From Spirochaetia bacterium (GTDB taxonomy: Bacteria; Spirochaetota; Leptospirae; Leptospirales; Leptonemataceae): a DNA stretch of 7,730 bases. A model generated the notes under the pieces. It saw nothing but the letters and a program-made list of their open reading frames with translations. It was not told where the DNA came from and did not search any database. The stretch lies in assembly GCA_016195395.1 (NCBI GenBank), contig JACPZR010000426.1, positions 1-7,730 on the forward strand, read 5' to 3'. This document shows, piece after piece, positions 1-6,470 of the stretch (positions are counted from its first letter, which is position 1; each line of letters opens with the position of its first letter). The translations under genes and the position numbers were made by a program.

Positions 1-966
1 GGCGGATTGTGCTTTCTTCCTGTGGGAGAGATCGTGCAGGAAGACGAGGAATCGACCACCGTGTGCCAGAGAATAGAAAGTATTGACCTGTACCGGCCAT
101 GAGGACCCGTCTTTGGTTCGGTGTGCCGTTTCGAAAAGGTCTGTCTCGCCGGACAGCACGCTCTCTCGGCGCCGCGCCTCGTCTGCCGGACTGTCTGACA
201 CCTGCAGGTCCGTCAGGCTCATCGAGAGCAATTCCTCCCGCGTGTAGCCGGATTTCTCTACGTAAACATCATTGACTTCCAATATGCGGCCGGTCTTGTC
301 CAGCACGCAGAAACCGTCAGGGGAGTTGTCTACCACGGCGTGATAGCGCATCGCTCCCTCTATGGCCGCAACTTCAGCTCGCAGCCGGTCTGTGGCATCC
401 ACCCATACGCTCAAGTAGCAGGGTTCATCGCGCAGTGTGATGAGTTCAGCGGAGAGCTCCATCAGCCGCAAAGGGCCCGACTTGCTGACCATGGACGCCG
501 CATATCGATCGACGCGTCCGTGTAGGAGCAGCCGCTGTTTGAATTCTTCAAACACAGAAACGTTATCCCAGGGAAGAGGCGCTTTCATGGCCTCCCATTC
601 TTCCCGGCTGTAGCCGAGCAGGCTGGTCAACGCATCATTGACCTCGAGATTGCTCCCGTCTGATATCTTTACGATGCTCATCCCGACCGGATTGGAGTGA
701 AAGGCCGTCTTGAAAAGCTGCGTGCTCTGATGCACAGCAAGCTCCGCAACCCGTCTGTCCCGGGCCGTCATCTGAAAGTGCGCCACCCAGTAGACGAGGG
801 CTGCGGAAGCCGCAACGTAGATCAAGCCCTTGTAGGTCTGGATCTCGGCAAAGGCGGTGAAATCGGCGGACAGGGCCGCCGCCAAGCGGTCGCCTCCCAG
901 AATCCAGGCCGCGCCAAAAGCCGCGTAAGCCAGTGTAATTTTTGCAGCAGCCGAGTGGCGGAGCAT
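1..966 (-). CDS. Membrane-anchored double-PAS sensor protein, partial (output domain off the left edge)
   Basis: This frame is open from the ATG at 966 to the left edge of the window, giving 322 codons of N-terminal sequence. Residues about 11-27 and 46-63 are hydrophobic and flank a short loop containing GGDRL and QTYKG. This is the two-helix anchor, with a 'WIL..D.L ... QTYKG' signature, often seen in front of PAS-containing histidine kinases and GGDEF/EAL proteins. Two PAS domains follow. PAS1 (about 83-195) has 'FHSNPVGMSIV', 'EVNDALTSLLGYSREE' and a closing 'D-ATDR'. PAS2 (about 204-320) has 'VVDNSPDGFCVLD', 'ILEVNDVYVEKSGYTREEL' and a closing 'HDLSHRKKA'. An in-frame TGA at 981-979 leaves the ATG at 966 as the first conventional start, but no clear Shine-Dalgarno precedes it. 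The missing C-terminus could be a histidine kinase, a diguanylate cyclase/phosphodiesterase or further PAS domains; the window cannot decide. Ligand unknown. Confidence 0.88.
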   Translation of the reverse strand, partial: MLRHSAAAKITLAYAAFGAAWILGGDRLAAALSADFTAFAEIQTYKGLIYVAASAALVYWVAHFQMTARDRRVAELAVHQSTQLFKTAFHSNPVGMSIVKISDGSNLEVNDALTSLLGYSREEWEAMKAPLPWDNVSVFEEFKQRLLLHGRVDRYAASMVSKSGPLRLMELSAELITLRDEPCYLSVWVDATDRLRAEVAAIEGAMRYHAVVDNSPDGFCVLDKTGRILEVNDVYVEKSGYTREELLSMSLTDLQVSDSPADEARRRESVLSGETDLFETAHRTKDGSSWPVQVNTFYSLAHGGRFLVFLHDLSHRKKAQSA

Positions 967-1125
967 CAGATAGTCGCGTCAAGGTGTTGATGCAGCGCAA
1001 TCAGTAAAATCATTTCTCACACGAAAAATGAAAGCGAAAGCTCCATAGCGCGGCGGGGCAAAACTCCAGCCGTATGCAGTTGACACAAGGGCGCGGGAGT
1101 TGTCACTAGGCCGCCGGAGCGGAAT
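967..1125. promoter_or_regulatory. Divergent intergenic region between the PAS sensor and the orphan exported protein
   Basis: These 159 bp separate two divergently transcribed genes and should hold both promoters. On the plus strand a perfect TTGACA lies at 1080-1085, but no good -10 element sits 16-18 bp downstream, so it is only a weak -35 candidate. The same stretch forms a short inverted repeat, TGACA (1081-1085) and TGTCA (1101-1105), 15 bp apart. GGAGCGGA at 1116-1123 is a plausible Shine-Dalgarno for the GTG at 1126. On the minus strand AGAAATGATT (1017-1008), about 42 bp before the PAS gene start, recurs in the same relative orientation before the OmpA-like gene. No convincing minus-strand promoter was found. 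Confidence 0.4.
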
Positions 1126-2064
1126 GTGAGAATAAAGTTTGCTGCTATTATATTCGTGCCTGTTGTATTGACAGCCTGCGTCGTTGCCAATGTGCTAGTG
1201 CCCCAGTTCTTGAAGCTGGAGCGCAACCTTGATTTGAAGGCCTACGGGATCGACATGAACTATGTCTACGTGGCGGATGGAATGTACAGGTCGCCTTTTA
1301 TCATCCCGTTCACCAAGTATCTCTTTGATATGTCGAGCGCGGAGGTGGACATTGAAGCCGTGAACACGTATACGGTGGGCAGCTACGATCCAGCTCCCGG
1401 ATGCGGTTTTAAAGGCGAATACTCCAATATGCTGAACCCGAAATGCAAGCTGGCTAACGCTTGGTGGGGGGTCTACTTTGTGTTTGATGACGTGGACGGC
1501 CGGGGAGCCAGGTTCTTCTTGAAAGACGTAAAAGCAGATCACGGAAACCCAGAAAACTTCAACTACGAGTCGGTTAAGATGGTGCCCATGCTCGACCAAA
1601 AGCTGATTGTATGGTCCACGCATGAAGGGCAGGCCGGATACAGCTGGCAGGACTTTCTTAAGGAATTCCAATTTTCTGACGCCGGCACGCCGGTTGAAGA
1701 AGAGGTCAAGGATGGTTCCGGGCGGGCTTGGAAGCGTTATACGGGCGTCTTCAAGACTATCGCGGCGCTCACGGACACCCGTAAAACCAACATGGGGATC
1801 ACGTCGTCCATCCGGGCCTATGTGGGACTGCCCACAGACCGGATATACGCTCATGTGGACCCTTGGTATCCGTTCACCCTGAAGGGCGCGGTTAACGTGA
1901 GGTATTTTTCGTGCGGGTCACACAAATACTGGGCCTTGGTATACTACAATGCCAGTGTCCTCTCCATGAAGGATGGGAAATCCGTAGACTACTGGGTGGA
2001 AAGCGACGTGCGTGCTGAGTTTGAAAAAATGTTCCAGAGCCTCCACCTGGAGTGTGCGCGGTAG
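1126..2064 (+). CDS. Orphan exported protein, possible lipoprotein or membrane-anchored (312 aa)
   Basis: I do not recognise this family. The GTG start is chosen because a purine-rich GGAGCGGA lies just upstream and the first residues form a signal-like segment (MRIK, then about 20 hydrophobic residues). LTAC at 15-18 could be a lipobox, making Cys18 a lipid-modified N-terminus. The hydrophobic run continues past it (VVANVLVP), which is unusual for a lipoprotein and would also fit an uncleaved N-terminal helix. The remainder is soluble, rich in Tyr/Trp and charged residues (notably AWWGVYFVFDDVDGRG near 112-127 and YAHVDPWYPF near 241-250). Four further cysteines (93, 107, 263, 310) could form disulfides in the periplasm. 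It ends in TAG about 150 bp before the next gene. Its position beside envelope genes suggests an envelope role, but no function can be assigned. Coding confidence is high because the frame is long, has a signal segment and fills the space between two well-defined genes. Confidence 0.8.
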   Translation: MRIKFAAIIFVPVVLTACVVANVLVPQFLKLERNLDLKAYGIDMNYVYVADGMYRSPFIIPFTKYLFDMSSAEVDIEAVNTYTVGSYDPAPGCGFKGEYSNMLNPKCKLANAWWGVYFVFDDVDGRGARFFLKDVKADHGNPENFNYESVKMVPMLDQKLIVWSTHEGQAGYSWQDFLKEFQFSDAGTPVEEEVKDGSGRAWKRYTGVFKTIAALTDTRKTNMGITSSIRAYVGLPTDRIYAHVDPWYPFTLKGAVNVRYFSCGSHKYWALVYYNASVLSMKDGKSVDYWVESDVRAEFEKMFQSLHLECAR

Positions 2065-2114
2065 AAGCAGTCATCCGATGGTGGAGGCCTGTCGTTCTTT
2101 TCGATGGTCCGCAC

Positions 2115-2145
2115 TAATCATTGGCTGATTATTAAGAAATGATTA
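2115..2145. promoter_or_regulatory. Candidate operator: three TGATTA half-sites
   Basis: TAATCATT at 2115-2122 and AATGATTA at 2138-2145 are a perfect 8-bp inverted repeat with a 15-nt gap. Inside it a further TGATTA (2126-2131) pairs with the left copy as a tighter 6-bp inverted repeat with a 5-nt gap. There are therefore three copies of one half-site, one inverted relative to the other two, within 31 bp. The site lies 70-100 bp before the start of the OmpA-like gene, where an activator or repressor would act. No T-run follows a GC stem, so it does not look like a terminator of the upstream gene. The DNA is AT-rich, so a chance arrangement is possible and the binding protein is unknown. Confidence 0.35.
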
Positions 2146-2167
2146 ACGAAGGGACCGGCACAAAATC

Positions 2168-2196
2168 TATACGCGGCCGCCGTGTTTTGGTATGAT
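2168..2196 (+). promoter_or_regulatory. Candidate extended -10 promoter for the OmpA-like/beta-barrel pair
   Basis: TGG-TATGAT (2188-2196) matches an extended -10 element: TGn followed by five of six bases of TATAAT. A poor -35 (TATACG, 2168-2173) lies 17 bp upstream. Transcription would begin near 2203, giving a leader of about 12 nt before the ATG at 2215 and leaving the alternative GTG at 2182 outside the transcript. This is a by-eye prediction. Confidence 0.35.
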
Positions 2197-2214
2197 TCTT
2201 CGTCTACTGCTGTA

Positions 2215-2979
2215 ATGGTTTTCACATTCGCATCCTTGAAACGGGTGCCGTCGTATGCCGCTCTCGTCCTCTGCACGGGCGCCTTCACAGCCTGTCTCTC
2301 CCAGGAGCGACGGGACAAGATCGTCGCAGCGTTTACAGAGTGTCCCTGCTACGAAGAGACCGTCAACTATCCCTCCGATCATACCGGCCAGAATTTCAAT
2401 GTCCCGGACAAGAAGGACCAGGGCGATTACGAAGAGAACTCCGATGACAAGAAGTTCGGGCTGCCGGAGGGCGCGGCTGCGCGGATGGGAACCGCTGCTT
2501 ACCTGGACAAAATGTATGAAGGGATAAAGAAGGATTTTGAGAACAGCGGAATCAAGATGATCCCGTTGGAAGAAGGCTTCAAGAGCACGGGCGTTACGGT
2601 CCAGAAGGTGAAGGACGAGAAGAAAAAAACAAGGGAACTCCTGGTGTCCATCGACGGTGATATCAGTTTTGCCCACGGTCAATCATTGGTCACTCCTTTG
2701 GCGCAGGATGTGCTGCGGCGTGTGGGTCGTGTTTTGAATGCGTACCCTGATATTCGGATCAAGGTAGGCGGCCATACGGACTCCACAGGACCAAAGTTCT
2801 TGAACGTTGCTCTGAGCCAGCAGCGTGCGCAGGCGGTCTCCGATCAACTCGTCACGCAGCAGAAGGTGGCCCGGCCGCGGATTGTAGAAATCAAAGGATT
2901 CGCGGATGAGAAGAAGATTGTCGATACCATGGCGGCGGAAGTGAAGAACAGACGCGTAGAAATCCGGATGGCTCCCTGA
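2215..2979 (+). CDS. OmpA-family peptidoglycan-binding lipoprotein (254 aa)
   Basis: The C-terminal ~110 residues (about 142-254) are an OmpA-like domain, which holds diaminopimelate in peptidoglycan. Visible marks are 'GGHTDSTG' with the ligand-binding Asp189, the family motif NxxLSxxRAxxVxxxL (Asn197-Leu212, Arg204 being the second ligand residue) and 'NRRVEI' near the end. The N-terminus has basic residues, a hydrophobic stretch (AALVLCTGA) and FTAC, a relaxed lipobox with Cys27 as the probable lipidated residue; the domain would then reach the cell wall from the inner leaflet of the outer membrane. Residues about 50-85 form an acidic, flexible linker. The frame stays open to a GTG at 2182 (11 more residues). 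I prefer ATG 2215 because the extra residues spoil the signal peptide and contain a promoter-like element; neither start has a good Shine-Dalgarno. The TGA at 2977-2979 is one base before the next ATG, implying translational coupling. It could serve as a Pal-like anchor or as partner of the downstream barrel. Confidence 0.9.
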   Translation: MVFTFASLKRVPSYAALVLCTGAFTACLSQERRDKIVAAFTECPCYEETVNYPSDHTGQNFNVPDKKDQGDYEENSDDKKFGLPEGAAARMGTAAYLDKMYEGIKKDFENSGIKMIPLEEGFKSTGVTVQKVKDEKKKTRELLVSIDGDISFAHGQSLVTPLAQDVLRRVGRVLNAYPDIRIKVGGHTDSTGPKFLNVALSQQRAQAVSDQLVTQQKVARPRIVEIKGFADEKKIVDTMAAEVKNRRVEIRMAP

Positions 2980-2980
2980 G

Positions 2981-4321
2981 ATGTTCTCGCCCGTGCTCCA
3001 CAATATCCACGCATGCCGGCTCCGCGCCGTTGCTCTGTTCACGTTATTCTTCGCGGCGGCGCTGGTTTATACTTCTCCGCTTGGCGCGCAGGAAACCAAA
3101 GATAATAAGCCGGACAAGAAACCCGTAAAGCAGGAGACGCCTAAGCCGGTCAAGAAGCCCGTAAAGCAGGAGACGCCCAAACCGGACAACAAACCCCGCA
3201 AGCCGGACGCGGCCAAACCGGACACCAAAGCTACGAAGCAGGGGGATACCACCACGGGTGGAACGGCCGACACCCGCAATACGTCGAGCGCGGGGAGTGG
3301 CGGCGCCGATGACCCCGGGTTCCCGCGACGCAACGAACCCTTCCGACTGCGTTTCCTGTTAGGTGGGGGGTACGGAAAGATCTCGCCTGTAATTCTCAAC
3401 GAAGCTGGCCCGGCATGGGAGACCAACTCGTTCATCCGCGCGTCACAGGACGGCACCTCGCAGCCGGCTGTGCAGATCGAAAAGGGCAGGCAACTTACGG
3501 AAGGATCATACAACTGGGGGGCAGAGCTCACGTACAAAGACAGACTAACGTTTGGATGGAACCGCTATTTTATCGACAAACGTTATGACAAAAGCTCACC
3601 CGGGAAGATCACTTTTGCCGAGCCGGGAAATACCAATTACACAAGCGCAGTCTTTGAAGGAATGCGGTTGATCCGATACCAGGAGCACCGGGACAATTTT
3701 GAACTGATGTATCTGCATCCCATTGGAAGCAAAGGTATCAAGCTGGGCGGATTTTTGGCCAAAGAGAACTATATAGAAGACATACGTATCAGCATGGGAT
3801 CCTATACGCTTACGCGGGCGACAGCTCCACAACCGGACCTGGCCAGCTGGAGCGAGGGCGGGAGCATCCCGGGCAAATACACAGAATCCGGCACAGTCTT
3901 TGGACCGGCCGTGCGCTACCAGTTGTTCGAATGGTTGGGTTTTACATACAAAATGACTCTCCTGCACAGGACCGGCAATTTCCAGCTGGCGGGCGGTCAG
4001 CTTCTGAACGGTGTTCCGGGAACGGGGGCGGCTTTTCAATCGGTGCTTCTCCCTGTCCACTTTGCAGAGCTCGAGGACAAAGGGATCCGGCATACACTGG
4101 AAGGAGTTTTGCGTTTCTACTGTCGGTATTCGCTGCATGTGGGAATCTTGAAAGAGGATTACAAGCGCTCTTACAGCTCGTATGCAGGGAATACGCTCGC
4201 GAACGTGGGCAATTTTTCCGCGAAAACGCAAACGGGGTTGGGTTTTGGCGAGATGGCCTCCGCGCATCCATACCACAAGTTTGAGGTATACGTGCGCGGC
4301 GGTGTGTCCGTTTTCTTTTGA
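2981..4321 (+). CDS. Outer-membrane beta-barrel protein with Lys/Pro-rich periplasmic arm (446 aa)
   Basis: A signal peptide covers residues 1-36 (Arg13/Arg15, hydrophobic core 16-30, cleavage probably after PLGA). Residues 38-87 are strongly basic and proline-rich, built on a KPVKQETPKP unit that is tandemly repeated. Residues 88-113 are a Gly/Ser/Thr linker. From about 121 to the end the sequence alternates polar and aromatic/aliphatic residues with Gly-rich turns (FRLRFLLGGGYG, YNWGAELTYKDRLTFGWNRYF, GPAVRYQLFEWLGFTYKM) and ends in VSVFF with a C-terminal Phe, the usual BAM recognition pattern. This supports an outer-membrane barrel, perhaps 12-16 strands by length, but strand number cannot be fixed by eye. 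I do not recognise a named family or substrate. The ATG overlaps the end of the OmpA-like gene region (TGA-G-ATG), so the two proteins are probably made together. The basic arm resembles TonB-type or wall-spanning Lys/Pro segments and may touch peptidoglycan or the OmpA-like partner; that is inference. Confidence 0.85.
   Translation: MFSPVLHNIHACRLRAVALFTLFFAAALVYTSPLGAQETKDNKPDKKPVKQETPKPVKKPVKQETPKPDNKPRKPDAAKPDTKATKQGDTTTGGTADTRNTSSAGSGGADDPGFPRRNEPFRLRFLLGGGYGKISPVILNEAGPAWETNSFIRASQDGTSQPAVQIEKGRQLTEGSYNWGAELTYKDRLTFGWNRYFIDKRYDKSSPGKITFAEPGNTNYTSAVFEGMRLIRYQEHRDNFELMYLHPIGSKGIKLGGFLAKENYIEDIRISMGSYTLTRATAPQPDLASWSEGGSIPGKYTESGTVFGPAVRYQLFEWLGFTYKMTLLHRTGNFQLAGGQLLNGVPGTGAAFQSVLLPVHFAELEDKGIRHTLEGVLRFYCRYSLHVGILKEDYKRSYSSYAGNTLANVGNFSAKTQTGLGFGEMASAHPYHKFEVYVRGGVSVFF
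3113..3184 (+). repeat. 36-bp in-frame tandem repeat encoding KKPVKQETPKP
   Basis: Two adjacent 36-bp units (3113-3148 and 3149-3184) agree at 32 of 36 bases, including an identical 20-bp core starting at 3122 and 3158. Each encodes twelve residues, differing only at the first (D or V). The following residues DNKPRKPDAAKP look like a degenerate third unit. The unit is a multiple of three, so copy-number change would lengthen or shorten the periplasmic arm without breaking the frame. Confidence 0.9.
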
Positions 4322-4412
4322 GCCTCATCGGCAGTTCTCGCGCCTTGAAAGTTACTTGCCCGGTCACGCTGCCGTTTGCTACTGACAGCGCCGCCTAGGG
4401 TGGATACACAGC
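4322..4412. other. Short intergenic gap between beta-barrel gene and MCP gene
   Basis: These 91 bp contain no convincing terminator: CGGCAG (4329-4334) and CTGCCG (4369-4374) can pair but with a 34-nt loop, and only three T residues follow. GGTGGA at 4399-4404 is a possible Shine-Dalgarno eight bases before the ATG at 4413. Read-through from the barrel gene into the receptor gene is therefore possible, and no clear separate promoter was found. Confidence 0.4.
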
Positions 4413-5975
4413 ATGTTAGCACGCTACACAGCCTTCTTCAAAAAGCCGTACATCGACCGGGACTTCCGCGAGCAGCAGCGGGCCGGTTCGGTAATACTCT
4501 TCTGCACCTTGGTTCTTCCCATTACAGCGGTGCTCTTTGTTCTCTTCCATTTTGTGCAGGGGCGCCTCATTACTGATATCAGCGTTATCAGCACGATGAT
4601 TGGCTTTCTGATCTGCCTCTTTGCGCTTGGGCTTCTCCGTGGCGGCTTTCTGGGGGGCGCAGCGCATACAATTCTCGCAGTCATGACCGCGGCCATCTGG
4701 GCCACTTTCTTCTCGATTCGTGAAGATACGCTGGCTTTGAAGATCAATACAATCGACTATGCGTATCCGATCATCGTTGTAGCGGGCATCATTTCCACAA
4801 AACGATGGGTGATGGTTTATACAGGCGTTCAGCTTGTGCTGACGGTGATCATGGGACTCTATCTGGAGCAGAGAGGTTGGATCGACGCCCGCTGGCGCGC
4901 CGACTTCATTGGAGACTCCTCCGCAACACTTGTGATCACGGGCGCGGGATGCTTTGCGTTCTTGAATATGGCGGAATCTGCGCGCGGCATGGTCATGCGT
5001 GCGTTAGAGAAGAACCTTGCCTACAGCGGCCACATCATGGAAATTCTGGAGAAGGCGGAGACTCAGGCGCGCGGTCTTGCGCACTCAGCTGAGGCGATGG
5101 CAGGGACCGCGGGCGCTTTCAGCGAGAATGCGCACACACAGGCGACCACCGCCGAAGAGATCTCCGCAGCCGTGGAAGAGGTTACAGCGAGCGCAGAGAG
5201 CGTGCTTTCCATGGCTCATACGCAGCGTCGCCTTGGAGAGAACACCAGCGGAGAAATGGCGTCTCTGGACCGCCTTGTACGCGAGATTTCCGGTCACATG
5301 CGTGAGCTTCTCACGATCCGTGAGAGTATGGACCAGCAGGTGGGTCGTTCCACGGAACACATCCGGTCGGTGCTGGGACTTGTGGGCCGGGCAACGTCGA
5401 GCTTTGAGATGATGCGGGAGTCGGCGCAGATCATTGAAGACGTGTCGGACAAGATCAATCTCCTTTCTCTCAATGCGGCCATTGAGGCAGCGCGATCCGG
5501 CGACTCCGGCCGCGGTTTTGCGGTGATTGCCCAGGAAGTGGGAAAACTCGCGGCCAACACGGTGGAGCATGTACGTACCATCGATGACCGATTTGCATCG
5601 AGTAAGACAGAGCTCGACAGCGCCCATGCGGGGATCAAGACGTTCATCAACGAGCAGGATCGCATGGTGTCGCACATCAAAGAACTTGGCGCCCGCATTG
5701 CGGACGTAGCGTCACTCACCGAACAGGATATAGAAATGAACGAACGGGCCAGAGAATCCCTGGCCACTCTGCTTTCCGAGGCGCAGAATATCCTGACGGC
5801 CGTGGGAGAACAGAAGATGTCGTACGTGGAAGTGGGGTCCAGCGTTGCGTCGATTGCGTCATCCGCGCAGACCGTCGCCGGTCAGGCAGAGGCGCTCTTC
5901 CGGCAGCTGGAAGACGTTGTGCATGCGTCCAACCAGCTGGGAGAACTTGCGGGTAACGTCGTACCCGGGGCCTAG
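4413..5975 (+). CDS. Methyl-accepting chemotaxis-like receptor with six-TM N-terminal domain (520 aa)
   Basis: The C-terminal two thirds (about 203-510) are the long helical hairpin of an MCP signalling domain. The conserved tip is at about 340-380: IIEDVSDKINLLSLNAAIEAAR, then SGDSGRGFAVIAQEVGKLA, matching the 'QTNLLALNAAIEAARAGE.GRGFAVVA.EVR.LA' consensus that binds CheA and CheW, with Lys-Ile in place of the usual Gln-Thr. The arms on either side of the tip are each about 155-160 residues. The N-terminus has six hydrophobic segments, near 25-49, 55-75, 82-101, 116-128, 131-151 and 169-187. There is no large periplasmic ligand domain and no recognisable HAMP domain between the last helix and the hairpin. 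The C-terminus (NVVPGA) has no NWETF-like CheR/CheB tether. It probably senses something in or near the membrane and controls a CheA kinase; the signal is unknown. Six-TM receptors of this layout occur in several lineages. The ATG is supported by GGTGGA eight bases upstream. Converges on the transporter gene with a 26-bp gap. Confidence 0.92.
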   Translation: MLARYTAFFKKPYIDRDFREQQRAGSVILFCTLVLPITAVLFVLFHFVQGRLITDISVISTMIGFLICLFALGLLRGGFLGGAAHTILAVMTAAIWATFFSIREDTLALKINTIDYAYPIIVVAGIISTKRWVMVYTGVQLVLTVIMGLYLEQRGWIDARWRADFIGDSSATLVITGAGCFAFLNMAESARGMVMRALEKNLAYSGHIMEILEKAETQARGLAHSAEAMAGTAGAFSENAHTQATTAEEISAAVEEVTASAESVLSMAHTQRRLGENTSGEMASLDRLVREISGHMRELLTIRESMDQQVGRSTEHIRSVLGLVGRATSSFEMMRESAQIIEDVSDKINLLSLNAAIEAARSGDSGRGFAVIAQEVGKLAANTVEHVRTIDDRFASSKTELDSAHAGIKTFINEQDRMVSHIKELGARIADVASLTEQDIEMNERARESLATLLSEAQNILTAVGEQKMSYVEVGSSVASIASSAQTVAGQAEALFRQLEDVVHASNQLGELAGNVVPGA

Positions 5976-6001
5976 AACTTCACGCTGTCCGTTTCTGATT
6001 G

Positions 6002-6454
6002 TCAATACATTTGAACGAGAATCACGCCGGCCGCAGTGAGGCAGACGCCAAGGAACCGGACGGCGCTGATGGGATGCACGGGTGTGCCCAAAAGCCCAAA
6101 CTGATCAATGACAAGAGCGGCCACTACCTGACCCAAAAGAATGGCAATGGTGACGCTGCCGATCCCAATGCGCGGGGCGCAAACGACTACGAGCATGATG
6201 TACACCGCTCCCAGAATTCCGCCGAGATATGTCCACTTAGGCGCCTCCGAAAACTGGCTCACGGAAGGGAGCGACTGCATTCCCGCTACGATGTAGACGG
6301 CGATTCCTACCGTGCCGGTAACGAAAACCATGAGAGTGGCGTAAATGGGACTGTCGAGACTCTTCCCCAGCTGTGCGTTGACGCCGCTTTGGAAGGGAAT
6401 GATGGCTCCCGCGAGCGCTGCGAGAAAGATGTAAAGCATGGTGGTTGTCTGCAT
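6002..6454 (-). CDS. Small DMT-family transporter, DUF606/YdcZ type (150 aa)
   Basis: A protein of 150 residues with five predicted membrane helices (about 5-22, 38-58, 76-93, 99-116, 131-148). It carries the family's typical landmarks: SGVNAQLGK near 23-31 after the first helix, YLGGILGAVYI (76-86), APRIGIGSVTIAILLGQVVAALVIDQFG (93-120) and a final RFLG...AAGVILV helix. Proteins of this group belong to the drug/metabolite transporter superfamily in the inner membrane. The substrate is generally unknown, and such half-size members often work as dimers or pairs. The ATG at 6454 is preceded by GGGAG four bases upstream. The frame runs upstream to 6667, but that part would overlap the divergent catalase-like gene and is not transporter-like, so it is not used. 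Divergent from the catalase-like gene, with a 78-bp shared region. Confidence 0.9.
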   Translation of the reverse strand: MQTTTMLYIFLAALAGAIIPFQSGVNAQLGKSLDSPIYATLMVFVTGTVGIAVYIVAGMQSLPSVSQFSEAPKWTYLGGILGAVYIMLVVVCAPRIGIGSVTIAILLGQVVAALVIDQFGLLGTPVHPISAVRFLGVCLTAAGVILVQMY

Positions 6455-6470
6455 GGTGCTCCCGTATAAT
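6442..6470 (+). promoter_or_regulatory. Candidate promoter for the catalase-like gene
   Basis: A perfect TATAAT lies at 6465-6470. The -35 region 17 bp upstream (TGGTTG, 6442-6447) is poor and falls within the first codons of the divergent transporter gene; TTGTCT at 6445-6450 is closer to consensus but only 14 bp away. Transcription from about 6477 would give a 56-nt leader. The -10 box directly adjoins the transporter's ribosome binding site (6463-6459 on the minus strand), so expression of the two genes may interfere. Confidence 0.45.

Noticed and set aside
635..1000. 121-codon minus-strand frame beginning with TTG
   Set aside because: It overlaps the PAS-sensor gene in another frame and has low-complexity Arg/Gly-rich composition, while the other frame gives clear membrane helices and PAS motifs.
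1195..1854. 219-codon minus-strand frame opposite the orphan exported protein gene
   Set aside because: No recognisable motif and fully antisense to a gene with a signal segment and ribosome binding site; long antisense frames are common at this GC content.
3596..4276. 226-codon minus-strand frame opposite the beta-barrel gene
   Set aside because: Composition is not protein-like and the plus-strand barrel pattern continues unbroken to a terminal Phe.
4329..4374. CGGCAG/CTGCCG inverted repeat as a terminator after the barrel gene
   Set aside because: The loop is 34 nt and only a short T-run follows, so it is too weak to call.
5085..5675. 196-codon minus-strand frame opposite the MCP gene, with a second at 5294-5767
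   Set aside because: Both are shadows of the conserved MCP hairpin, whose residues match the family along the same bases.
5999..6469. 156-codon plus-strand frame opposite the transporter gene
   Set aside because: Hydrophilic low-quality sequence antisense to a clear five-helix membrane protein.
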